Below are positions 24,458 to 34,918 of a stretch of DNA of 64,000 nt, piece by piece. Under the pieces are notes generated by a model. It did not search any database and was not told where the DNA came from. It was given only the letters and a program-made list of their open reading frames with translations. The position numbers and the translations under genes were made by a program. The stretch spans positions 13,016,205 to 13,080,204 of the forward strand of contig NC_067206.1 of NCBI RefSeq assembly GCF_026262505.1. The letters are read 5' to 3'. The DNA is from Trichomonas vaginalis G3. Its lineage: Eukaryota; Parabasalia; Trichomonadida; Trichomonadidae. Each line of letters opens with the position of its first letter. Position 1 is the first letter of the stretch.

Positions 24458-26267
24458 AATGAAAATTGCAATAGGCAACAATTGCAATCAATTGATATCT
24501 TTGCCTTTCGACTGTTGGGAGTGTCAACTTTTTCGGGAAGTCAAAGATAACTTGATGAATCGAATCATTCTGCCACTCTCTCTGAATGTCGAAAGTCAAG
24601 AATTGTGGCCATGATGTGTTCCTTGTAGTTGACAAATGATATTGACTGGCATGATCGAGATCTGGTTCTCCAATTCTGGTGTGAATCGAGTAGCAATTTG
24701 TTTGTTCGTTGGCACTATCACGGTAAGTGATTCGGAAGAGTTGACCGATTCCTGGTATTTGCTCTGCGAGATCTGTGATCAATCTTGTCATCGTGTCATC
24801 ACAATCTTGTGCCTCATATGTTGAGTTACCAAGTAATGTGGCAAGTTCATGGGGAACGAAGACTAAACCTTTGGACTTCAATGAATTCAAATTTGTAAAG
24901 ATACTTGACATCTCTGTTACGATGGGAGAGGACTGATTGGCAACCTTCAAAACTTCGGTTCTCACTTCGGATATGTAGAACAGAACCTGTAAACATACGT
25001 TCAAATGACACGTATTTCCCATATTATGAAGACCAACAATACCACCTTTAATTGGGTAAAGGTAGTTCGCCTCTTGTGATGACTGTATGATATCGACAGC
25101 TTGATGAACGACAGCAATGATGTTCCGCTTTGATGGTTTCATGGAGGGTGCAACAACAGCAGCGACGGTATCGCTTGAAGGAAGAACCTTTGTTGGTGTA
25201 AAATCTTCGAAAAGGAGTAACTCTTCATTATCATTCAGGGGTGATCCATCAATGTTATAATTTGTCAAACCGACTAAACCTGATATGATCAGAGGAAGTG
25301 ATGTGCGCTCACCTCGAAAACCATTTTTCATGCAGGACCAGCATGACTTGAAACGTGCAAAGAAACGCTCGACAATCTGCCTGTCTTGGGCAATGGCGTT
25401 GTTGCGTTCAACGTCTGCTTCTTCGTGGCTTCTCTTCATCACCACGGCAGTAAGGTGATATTTCTGGATTCCAATATAGCCCCGGTCGGCAAGTACAGGA
25501 TATTGGTAATCATCAAATCCTCGCTTTACTGTCAAAAAATCCGAGACTTTTGACAAATCGAAAATCTTCTTGTCATGGACTGCAGCCATAAACTCAACGT
25601 TTTGATGTATGGCTTTTCCATCTGGTGACACGAGGACTTGGAGCTTAATACCGTTGCAGTGGTTTTTTTCATCCCAACTATAAAGCCTCTCTTCCTTTAC
25701 CGAAGGAATGTTGAAAGGAATTGTAGTGCTGTCTACAGCTGCAACAGCATCAGGGAAGTTTGTAAATTTGTTCTTCATTGAAGTTAACGGTGGACAGTGA
25801 TTGGGAAGAAAATAGCTCGCAAAGATTGGAAATGCAACATTGGTAGTTCTTGTAACTAATTTGGAATAGCATGACTGGGAAATATGTAGCAACGGACATA
25901 ATGCTGAATAGGGCAAGTATGTGCAGTAATATGTGAGCGTGAGGAAGAGAGACTCGATTGTTGAAAATTTGACCTTCCTTCCTCTTCTGGCCCTTCCACA
26001 GTTGGATTCAATAATGTCAGCGAGGTATTCCAACTGTTCATATGTGAAGTTGCACAATGATCGGAGCTGGAGCTTTGGATGCATCCTGATGAATATTGAA
26101 ATCGAGAACCTGGGCATTGGATTGGTCAATGTCATCTCTTTTGCCTCTTCTTCATTTAATGGCTCTTCATCTGTGTCGGAATTCTCAGGTGTAACAGTAA
26201 CAACAATGTTCGCCCTTCTGGATTCTTTTATCTTGGTGATGATATCTTCATCGCATGGTTCATCCAT
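24453..26267 (-). pseudogene. Harbinger-type DDE transposase fused to a USP (C19) deubiquitinase, interrupted
   Basis: About 605 residues before the Maverick A junction. Residues 70-140 form a helix-turn-helix (HTH_Tnp_4-like). The DDE_Tnp_4 core follows with D179 (AAVDSTTIP), D261 (LADRGYIG) and E300 (IVERFFARFK), a complete Harbinger/PIF-style triad. From residue 408 a USP domain begins: GLHNMGNTC420HLNVCLQ is the Cys box, and FH603YV opens the His box, which continues at 2780-2596. All catalytic positions of both enzymes are present. The ATG at 26267 lies 7 bp after a host-like Inr (TCACTTCATTT). It could be an active transposon that captured a deubiquitinase or a domesticated transposase; I saw no clear terminal repeats around it. 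Confidence 0.85.
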
Positions 26268-26273
26268 GTTGAT

Positions 26274-26284
26274 AAATGAAGTGA
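26274..26284 (-). promoter_or_regulatory. Inr-like promoter of the transposase-USP gene
   Basis: TCACTTCATTT on the minus strand, 7 bp before the ATG, fits the T. vaginalis initiator pattern (TCA, pyrimidine, T-rich) that sits within about 20 bases of start codons. Confidence 0.6.
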
Positions 26285-27200
26285 TTAAAAGATATAAAAA
26301 TCTTATCAAATTTGAAATAGAGTTCAAAATTAATAAATAATGAAACCCAATCAATTTAATCATATCTAGATATCCTAATATATATCATTTTAAACCTGAA
26401 ATTAAGAAACTGTGAAGAATTAAAAAACGTTTAAAATCTTTCATACAATTTAATCATATCTATATATTCTAGTATATATCATTTTGTAATAAACAGAAAT
26501 TCACCAAAAGTGACAGCTCTCAATTTTTTGACATTTGTAAATTCTAAATTGAATGAGAAAAATGAAATAATACTAAGCATAATACAATATTCTAGATTTA
26601 ATTATAATTAGGAAAAAGTTAGTTTTGAGAGTACCTTTCATAGGCATATAGAATGAAATCTTCTGAAAAATAATATCACATAAACTCATATTATTTTCTA
26701 ATATATAACTATTTTATATAAAAATCAAATTCAATGATCTTCAAAGCGAAGGATAAACCTCAAAATTTACGAATATAATGAGTGGGAATATAATGCTTAT
26801 CTATCATAAAACCATATGAAATATCAATTTTTGCTTTACGCCTAATTTTTGACGACAATTAGCAAAAAATGTTAAATGTTAACACTCAGTCCATTTGAAT
26901 ATGAAAAATAAAATTGACTTTGATTAAATGTTTTTATTTATCATGCAATTCTTCTTGCGACCAAAGATTTGAATAAAATTTCAAAAAATAAGATAGCTTA
27001 AAAAATAATATACGGTAGTGTTTACTAATAGATGAATAGTATATAAATTCTATTAAAATGGATTTGATCCAAAAAAATATATAAAATTTGATCATAAATA
27101 AAATCGTTTGAAATTACTTCTTCATTTAAATTATAACAATTATTTTTGATTTTATATTTTTTTGTTATAATTGGATGAAAACAATTCAATTTATCAAATC
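26285..27200. other. AT-rich intergenic region with a 40-bp direct repeat
   Basis: There is no gene. A 40-bp segment (caatttaatcatatct...tatatatcatttt) occurs at about 26351-26390 and again at about 26448-26487 with a few differences, a 97-bp period. The rest is low-complexity AT-rich DNA. Confidence 0.6.
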
Positions 27201-27210
27201 TCATATTTTT
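27201..27210 (+). promoter_or_regulatory. Inr-like promoter of the Myb gene
   Basis: TCATATTTTT ends 3 bases before the ATG at 27213 and fits the trichomonad initiator pattern. Confidence 0.55.
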
Positions 27211-27212
27211 AA

Positions 27213-27701
27213 ATGATGTTAGAAACGCCGAGCCAGATGAAAAGCTTTTTCCATCTGCCAAGTATCCTTGATCTTCCACTTCCTGCACCTGAAACTCAGT
27301 TCTTGCAGGGAGCTAAGAAATTTTTGGAAGAAAGTCTCACAGAAAATCAGTCACCACAGAGCCGCACAGAGGAAACAAAAGTCGTTAAGGGTCTCTGGTC
27401 TGCAGAAGAAGACAAATTGTTGGTTGCTGCAGTAAATGAGTGTCATCCAATTGTGTGGGATGTTGTGGCAGAAAAGGTTCCAGGTAGGAACGCTATACAG
27501 TGCAGAGAAAGATGGCGGTATAGACTCGCCCCTGATCTTAAAAAGTCAAAGTTTGAGACATGGGAAGATCAACTGATTCTTTCAGAACAGAGAAGAATTG
27601 GTAATAAATGGACATTAATTGCAAACAAATTACCTGGTAGGACAGCTTGTGCCGTTAAGAATAGATGGTATTCAGTCCTTAGAAACCTGAATCCTTTCTA
27701 A
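27213..27701 (+). CDS. Two-repeat Myb transcription factor
   Basis: A 162-residue host protein. Residues 1-55 are a variable, Pro-containing lead. Residues 58-107 are the first Myb repeat (GLWSAEEDKLLVAAV, WDVVAEKVPGRNAIQCRERWRY), and residues 110-158 the second (FETWEDQLILSEQ, NKWTLIANKLPGRTACAVKNRWYSVL). The tryptophans and the PGR.A..C(K/R)(N/E)RW signature of R2R3 proteins are all present, so it should bind DNA in the nucleus and regulate transcription. T. vaginalis has a large family of such small Myb proteins. The frame is intact and an Inr lies just upstream. It is a single gene with no operon. Confidence 0.9.
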   Translation: MMLETPSQMKSFFHLPSILDLPLPAPETQFLQGAKKFLEESLTENQSPQSRTEETKVVKGLWSAEEDKLLVAAVNECHPIVWDVVAEKVPGRNAIQCRERWRYRLAPDLKKSKFETWEDQLILSEQRRIGNKWTLIANKLPGRTACAVKNRWYSVLRNLNPF

Positions 27702-28029
27702 TTTTCTGGTTTTTACTATCAGTACGAATAAATTGTTTGGTTATATTGTATCTTAATCGTTTACCTATTTTTAAATAGAAATGGTCACTAGAATTCGATG
27801 TAAACGAATGAATTTAATAAAATTAGAATATAATTTAAACTATATATGGTAACCATTAAATTTACCTGATATACTCAACTAAAACAACACCGATTCTGAG
27901 ATTTTTTAATTTTTCAAAAAATAAAAATCTAAATTAGAAAGTTTATGAAAAAAAAAATCATTAAAACGGTTCAAAATTATCTTAAATGCAAAAGGAAAAT
28001 ACCGAAGAACTTCATTTCAGTATCGGGAA
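27702..28029. other. Intergenic spacer downstream of the Myb gene
   Basis: AT-rich; nothing recognised except an Inr-like TTCATTTCAG at about 28011-28020 that may serve the small gene at 28030. Confidence 0.5.
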
Positions 28030-28167
28030 ATGGGGTTGCATCGCGCGTTATTAACGCTTGCGATTGTTCTCCTTATTGTTCACATAGTAGTCTTTGTAGT
28101 AATGTATAAATTACTAAGACGTGAATCATATACAAGACGAATACGAGGTAAAAAGGATATGTTATAA
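28030..28167 (+). CDS. Tiny single-pass membrane protein, 45 residues
   Basis: A short open frame from ATG 28030 to TAA 28167. The product has a short polar start (MGLHRA), one strong hydrophobic segment (LLTLAIVLLIVHIVVFVVMY, about residues 7-26) long enough to span a membrane once, then a very basic tail (KLLRRES..RRIRGKKD). By the positive-inside rule the tail faces the cytosol. TCATTTCAG, 10-20 bases upstream, resembles a host initiator. The GC content is higher than in the surrounding spacer, which supports real coding. No family is recognised; it could be a small subunit of a membrane complex. Confidence 0.5.
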   Translation: MGLHRALLTLAIVLLIVHIVVFVVMYKLLRRESYTRRIRGKKDML

Positions 28168-29332
28168 ATTATCGAATTTTGAAAATCCCAACAAGCCCGA
28201 AATAAATATCCGGCTTATGTGCGACCGATCATTATATCAATACATGATTTTTCTCAAAATTTGAAAATGCATTTTACAAATTTATCATAAATTTTATTAC
28301 GACTGATTTCATTTCAATGTTTGCGAACTATAATGAAATTTACCCAAAAAATTGTTATGATTACCCTTAAATTATGAACGAATATTTTAACTGTATTCAT
28401 ATATAGGCTTAAAACATGTACCAATATAAAGTATACAATAAACGCAATATCGCATTATGCGATATCATCCCGTTTACTATATTTGGAAATCATATCAAGT
28501 TTTTAAGCATGAATACTGCTGTTTCAACCCCATAACCCACAAACATAATTGTCTTTCCTATAAGTTGTAATTATTATTATAAAATCATATCATTATGATG
28601 AAGCACTAGATTAATAAACATATTAATTTGTTGATGTATATAAAAAGTAATTTAATATGAATTTTTCGCAAACACACAGTTAACCACGTCAATTTAGATA
28701 ATCATCTTGCATTATGTGTAAAATATTCTTAAAATCTTTGTTCTCAATCAGGCGTACAATGCCATAACAAATACATTGAAAGATAGATAAAGTCAAAAAT
28801 CAGATTCTGCTTTCTTGATTAGCAGATGAAAGTTTAGATGGATTCATTTCCCAAGCCTATATATGGTATTTTACTAGGAATAAAGCTTCACATGTCTTAT
28901 TTTTTAGTAATTCAATATGTTATTTTAAGTCCGATGGAGATGAATAAAGTTTAGTGAACTAAAGTTTGAAGATACAAACTTACAGCATTTCTATATGCCA
29001 AAAAAATCAAGCATTGGTGCAGCACATTAATGATGTAAGGTATTTTTTCCTATTTTGAGTTTTAAAATATGAAATATAAAATAAAATGAGATAAGAAATA
29101 ATAGTTTATTCAAAAAATGTGCAGAGTATCAATCCTATATGCATCAGAAATGCATATTACTATGTCTATTTTGCTGGACACCGAATATTGGTACAAAGAT
29201 TATTGATAATCTTGGACTTGATTTCGGATTTGCTGCATGAAACTTGGGAGCTATGAATAGATCAATTACCCCATTTTGAATTTCCTCTTATTTTCCCTCA
29301 AAACACTTTCCATGAAAATTACATCAAAAGTG
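28168..29332. other. AT-rich intergenic region
   Basis: No gene seen. There is a hairpin at 28447-28465 (ATATCGCA/TGCGATAT, 3-base loop) with a weaker outer stem. Otherwise nothing. Confidence 0.5.
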
Positions 29333-29340
29333 TCACTTTT
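29333..29340 (+). promoter_or_regulatory. Inr-like motif before the decayed gene
   Basis: TCACTTTT, 33 bases before the ATG at 29374, fits the host initiator pattern although it is somewhat farther away than usual. Confidence 0.4.
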
Positions 29341-29373
29341 GGTACATCAAGTTTTAATTAAAAATTTTTAATA

Positions 29374-30800
29374 ATGGCTGGATATCTCGATAATGGACTC
29401 AAAGAAATAATTGAGGATATTAGTAATGAGATCACAAATAGCTATGTATCTAATAAATATGTAGGCTCTTTGGATAGGCTCATTCCTTTCTGGAAATCAA
29501 TTTCAGCCAAATTAGTAACATACATCTTCCGTAATGACGGTAAGTGCATAGAAAAAAGTAAAACAAATTTTCTAAGTTTCGCAAGTGATAGAGCAGCGAT
29601 TGAAAACTTGAGCAATAATCAGAGTTTGCTTGGAGTTAATAAAATTTTCGATAATTTGCAAGCTTGCTTATTGAAAATGGACGACAGAATTTGTATTCGC
29701 AAAGATGTGAACAAGTCATTACGTGAAGTATTGGAAGAGTCAAACCATACTAGACTTAGCGAACAAGGAAAGCAAATTTTCCAATATCTTAACAAATCAG
29801 TAGTACCGTTAACCTTACCTCAGTTCCTACTCTCCGAATTGATATATATACATCGCCAGATTGACCTCCCAACGTGCAGCATGGATGCTATCATAATAGC
29901 CGAAGCCATGAACAAGCCAGCAAGGTTGGCCCAAATATATTTGGACATACTAACTAAGCCTAATGGCGCTAAGCTTTACATGGGAAGTAATGAGGACTTT
30001 ATGGAAATCCAAGAAATCAATGATGAGTTTGGCAAATTGTACATAGATGTTTAAGTGAAGAATCCGATGATGAATTGCAATCAGACTTTCTTGCTTCATT
30101 TTTCAGGAATGAGGGAAGATATACATTATAGGAATGGCAATACAATAAAGGTTCTGGTTATCAGCATGTCTTATCTATTCCTCGGAAACCTGATGCAAGA
30201 TGCCTACTCTGATGTTCCTGTCCTTGATGCGTTCATTAAAATCAGGAAACTGTTTTACGGATACTCTGGAAACGAACTGTATGAACTTTTGACCTTGAAA
30301 GATTCTAGTCCATTGTTGACGACTAATAAGAATATGACCTTAGCGGACGTTGAACAGTTACAAAACAGAGTTTTGGCAGTTAACAAAGGGGCGCCCCTTA
30401 ATAACGGTTTATGCCCAAACAGATTATCACAGAGGAAAATTAGACGGATCTAATGGCCATGTTTTCAATTTGTACTTTGATGCAATCATGAAAATGCACA
30501 ACATTCCAAGATACAGTTACATCGTCATTGGTGATTTCAATTGGTATCTAATAAATCGACGTGGCTATTCATGCGCAAATCTTTTGGCTTTACGCATAGA
30601 CGATAATAAATTCGAGATTAGTGGTCTATTCTAATCAGTTCTACTCATTGAATGAAACCAAAAATTCTGTTCGTCGCGCAGCGATTTCTCCAGAAATACC
30701 ACTTCAGGAAGTAGATGTGAAGTCATTTTACTTGCTTGCGTACTGTAACATAAAAAGCGCTGAGCCTTATTATCACGAAAAGAGAGGTTCTCCGTTATGA
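29374..30800 (+). pseudogene. Decayed gene of unknown function
   Basis: The first 226 codons are open and read as a helical, soluble protein (KEIIEDISNEITNSYVSNKY, IYIHRQIDLPTCSMDAIIIAEAMNK). Coding-like sequence continues in changing frames to about 30800, including stretches such as YSYIVIGDFNWYLINRRGYS and AISPEIPLQEVDVKSFY, with about three interruptions. I do not recognise the family. Either the gene is dead in this strain or only the first 226 residues are made. An Inr-like motif upstream suggests it was once a host gene, though a viral origin cannot be excluded. Confidence 0.5.
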
Positions 30801-31887
30801 TAATCAGTACAAAACAGGTGTCGTTTCCATTTTTACTTACATTTTCAAATATTTATGTGGCTTTCTTTTATATATTTATTTATTATTTACATTTTTCTTA
30901 TAATAAAAACACGATTTTGACTTAAATAGTTTAGCTCAAAAATATATTTTGATCAAATAGCACATAATGTATTTATTGAATTTGATTGATTTGAAATTTG
31001 ATATTTCATTTTTCTAATTTTTATTGAACTAATACATGCAATAGTCTGCCCGTACAAAATAAAACTTATCAGAGTACGAAGGTTCAAAACTTAAGCAATG
31101 CATTTCACAAATAATAAAGAATGAAAACTTTATTGGGAAATACAGGCGTGCAGCACTTTCTTTTGTGCAGTAAAGTTGACCAAATTAGCACAACTTTTCC
31201 TGCAATTTTGTATAAATTAATAATATCATATAATCTAATAATATATAGAATCTTATTGAAATTCCCAGGGCCAAAGTCGAGATATAAGATGATTGAAAAT
31301 CAAAAATTGAAATGCATTCATATTTCTCATGTAAAATACATTTGCGTGAGTAATTCCGACTAAAAAATCAAAATCTATAAACATATTAGAAATCTCCAAT
31401 AACAATGTTTAACTTAATAATCTTAATAAATTTATACATTGTGTCATGTACAATACATCATCAATATCAACTGTTCTCTAAATATCTATGCGAGTTCAAT
31501 AAATGTACCAAGATAACACCGAATTTTCAACGAAAGAAAATGCAGGGGGTAACACCTCGGAGTGACGGCAAAATTTTTGGATACTATCGAATTCTAATGT
31601 ATGTTAATGTATATGTAAATCATTTTAGAAGCTATTCTATTACTTTGAAATTGCAAAAAATACTCAACCTGAAGAAGGTTCATCCGAATCAATGTGCATT
31701 GAGAAAATATAGATGGCTATGTTCTGCTGCCTCATCCCATCAAAGGTCTCTCTAGAGATATTAATGGTATATAAATATCCTAGATATTTTTTTAATTTTA
31801 TGGTTAAAGAGTGACTGTGTCTTTAACAAGATAGGTTCCATTCTTTCAAATCATTAGTAAATTTAGAGATTTTTTTAAAGAGTTTGT
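30801..31887. other. AT-rich intergenic region
   Basis: Only chance open frames of low-complexity composition. Nothing that I can support. Confidence 0.5.
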
Positions 31888-32502
31888 TTATTCTACGCAA
31901 TCTAAAATGTTTATATACCATTCAGATTTTTTCTCACCAAGACGAGGAAAGTATGGTAGTATTCCAACAAAATGAGTCCTAAAAAACAGTGTTTGCTCTG
32001 TGTCTCTCACATAAATTCTTAGTCGGTTGAGTGTTCGAGGGTTGTATTGAACAAATCGCTTTGTATCTGGATCCATGATTAAGAAGTCTTCTGGTTTAGC
32101 TTTATCAACAAAATCTCTTATATCTTGTAACTCTTTTTGATCTAAAATATTTTTACGCGATGGAATGTATTTAGTTAACATATGATCTTTGAATACATCA
32201 CAATATCCAAAATCATCATTTGTTGCAGCTCTGAATTGAAATTGTTTCGCTTTCCATAATGTTTCAGAAAAATACTCGGGAAATGACTCTTCATACGCAT
32301 TTGATATGTGACAATATAAGAAATATTCGTGATTTTTCCTGATAGCTGTTCTTTTTATTATTTCAGGTGTTTGCTTATTAGCTAAGAAACTTTCATAGGA
32401 CTGTGGATAATTTTTACGTTCGGGATGCAAACCAATCATGTATGGATCATATAAATACATTAAATGCAAATAAATTTGTTTGAAAAATCTAGGTATTTGC
32501 TC
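31888..32502 (-). pseudogene. Main part of an unknown host gene split by Maverick B1
   Basis: On the minus strand this encodes about 205 residues beginning ...EQIPRFFKQIYLHLMYLYD and ending at 31888. The start codon and first residues (MYSEPNYFEQ) lie across the element at 52197-52226, and the frame is continuous over the 6-bp target duplication, so the uninterrupted protein would be about 212 residues. It is soluble and rich in aromatic and charged residues (RKNHEYFLYCHISNAYEES, KPEDFLIMDPDTKRFVQYNPRTLNRLRIYVRD). No family recognised. The intact coding on both sides suggests the gene was whole when the element landed. Confidence 0.65.
32497..32502. repeat. Target site duplication of Maverick B1, left copy
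   Basis: ttgctc, repeated exactly at 52197-52202: a perfect 6-bp duplication, the size typical of Polintons. Confidence 0.9.
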
Positions 32503-32802
32503 AGTAGTATATGTTGACGGGTTTTGTGACTTTTTTTGTAAACGTAAGAATTCATACAATATTGAACGATTTTGTAAGTAATTTTCATACAATCGATAAA
32601 ATAAATGTATGATTTTTACGGTTTTTATTCTTACGTTTTTGAATAAATCAAGATTTAAAAATTTTCAGAATCGTAAGAAATTTTCACTAAACCCATACAT
32701 AATGAAATAAAAAAAATAAAAAAAATAAAAAAATAAACTTTGAAAATTCATGTCTTACATTTATGAATAATTTATTTTTTTAATTCGTAAGAAAATGAGT
32801 GT
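32503..32802. repeat. Left terminal inverted repeat of Maverick B1
   Basis: Matches the reverse complement of 51897-52196 and ends where the first gene starts (cgtaagaaaATGAGTG). It is much shorter than that of Maverick A. A poly-A-rich tract with (A)nT words at 32708-32740 lies inside. Confidence 0.85.
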
Positions 32803-33895
32803 CAAGACTAACGACGTTAAAAAATTGGAATTCACAAATGAGGAAATAAAGGATATATTAGAGGAGGCAGGTTATGAGGTTAGTAAATATTATTTAAGAA
32901 ATTGTCAAAAATTCGCGGAGTTTTTAAATGATTTAGATTATGATGGAAAAATGAATAAAGATGATGTTATAAATTTCTTATATCCCACATCTGAAGAAGA
33001 AAAACCTAAAGAACCTGATGTTTTCCCTGAATATTATGAAGAACGGATTAAAGATGATGAATATGATGAAATTGAAAGACTGGAAAAAATAAGAGATGAA
33101 ATAGATGAAAAAATTAAGGAATTAAGAGAAGTTGAAAAATATAATGAAATGAAGTAGAGGGTTTAATGAATATCCCAGCTTCAGAATCAGCAGTTCAAAA
33201 ATCTCATGAAGAAAGATATAAAAATTATGTCTCAGAATCAACACAAAATTTATTAGATGGTGAAATAGATGAAACACTTTCAGAAGAAGGTACTAAATTT
33301 ATTCGTAAACATAAGTTACAATTTATTGATAATGAGATATCCTGTATTACTTTCACCTCCTCTTGATTCTGAAAAATTCAAAAAAGCACTGAAAAATGTA
33401 ACATATGCAACAAATACGATTAAGAAAGAAGACCATGATATTTACACAAATTATTATTTAAATAAATGTACAGGTGTTGATAAAGTTTTTGATTTGTTAG
33501 ATAAAATATCAAAAGAAACAATTGGTACATATAAAATTTTATGCGATTGTGGTTTCATTATTGAAGATACTAATAATGTTTCATATGAAAGAACAGCACC
33601 GAAGGAAGACGAAGTTGAAAGGTCTATACCATTCGTTATTAAGAACATAAAAGATATGAAAACTTATAAACATTATATTTATTCATTTATTTCAGAAAAA
33701 ATGGAAGCAACCCATAAAACATCATCTCATCATTTTATAGCTATTCATACATTCCTTTTCAAAGTTGTGAAATTAAATAAGACAGGAATTAGATTTAATG
33801 TATCAGGGTACGCATTCTTGAGTAAATTAAAATGTATTCGTCACGTCGCAGATGATAAAAATTTATGTGTTCTTAATTCATTTTATGGACTTTAG
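32795..33895 (+). pseudogene. Candidate primer/accessory protein gene upstream of polB, broken
   Basis: A fossil copy of the protein seen intact at 60204-61316 in B2, with more than one break. The N-terminal part has the EEIKDILEEAGYEV...FAEFLN..DYDG...FLYP domain shared with the small gene upstream of polB in Maverick A. It is preceded by the cgtaagaaaATG leader and followed by the polymerase gene. Confidence 0.7.
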
Positions 33896-34688
33896 CCCTG
33901 GACTTTAAAAAAATAAACTTTATTTTTATTTATTTTTTAATTTTTTATTCTTACATAAATGAACAAAAACGGAACAGCTAAAATGAATGATAATCAAATA
34001 AGAGCGAAGGTAGAAGGTTATTTAAACGCTTCTATAACATTCCTGATGGTGTTAATCCTAAAACTCGTAGAAGTTATTTAAATGAAGCATAGATGCATAT
34101 GAAGGTTTGACATTTCATCAGAAAGTGAGAGGTTAGCAAGAATGTTAAACGTTAATATTGATTTTTATTATTGTGACCCTCAACCAGAAGACGTAGACAT
34201 AAATAAGGTAGACTTTCCATTAGTGGAATCAATAATGATAGATCCAGAATTTGAAACAGTAAATATTTTATTAACACAGAGTCCATGTGGAAAACTTCAC
34301 GCTGACAGAATAACAGACGTTGAAGCACTCACAGGATATAAAGTTTGCCCCTTTTGCAAAGAAGAAGTATATTCTATCCGTGATGACCAGAAAGGAAAAA
34401 CCAAAGAAGATTTTTAAAACATTGTGAGAAATGTAAAGAAAATAATGGAAGATTAATTCAAGACGTTCAATTGCAAAACCCACAACCATATGCACCACAT
34501 ATCACGAAACAGAAGATATATCAATGGCTATTAGCACATAATTTGCAGGAATATTATAAACCAACAAGATATTATATTACTTTTGACTTCGAAACATTAG
34601 AGACTAAAGAAGAACTTCAACTTTCTGAATGTGCAACTTTGAACGCTTACTTAAAACCATTTATGGTATCATCAACTGTCAAAATAAA

Positions 34689-34752
34689 GCCGCAAACGGA
34701 CTCTTTGAGTCCTGAAGGTCTTTCAGACCGAAGCGGCGAGGTCGTAGACCGT
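34689..34752. repeat. Mini-hairpin cluster inserted in polB (64 bp)
   Basis: Three small hairpins (GGACTC-TTT-GAGTCC, GGTCT-TTC-AGACC, GGTC-GTA-GACC) framed by GCCGC...GCGGC. The close relative B2 lacks this block: at 62112-62113 it reads straight through. The difference is 63 bp, 21 codons, so the frame is kept. An almost identical block is at 42359-42422. Confidence 0.85.
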
Positions 34753-34883
34753 GATAAAACATTTACGAGGAATTTTTGCTTAACATCAAGTGATTCGTTC
34801 ATCTCTGATTGGATTGAATTTTTATTTTCAACCTGTTCATTAGTTGCTAAATCAAATATTGAACAATATGAAGAATTAATGAA

Positions 34884-34918
34884 GCCGCAAACGGACCAAA
34901 CGGCGGGGACTTTGTCCC
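34884..34918. repeat. Second mini-hairpin cluster in polB
   Basis: Starts GCCGCAAACGG like the previous cluster and ends GGGAC-TTT-GTCCC. It is present in both B1 and B2 (62245-62279), so this insertion predates their split. It is in frame. Confidence 0.75.

Noticed and set aside
26268-26363. Longer N-terminus for the transposase-USP protein
   Set aside because: The extra 32 residues are hydrophobic and AT-derived, and the initiator-like TCACTTCATTT lies within them, so the ATG at 26267 is preferred.
31405-31755. Open frame of 116 residues on the plus strand
   Set aside because: Low-complexity AT-rich composition, no motif, no initiator, and a chance length for this base composition.
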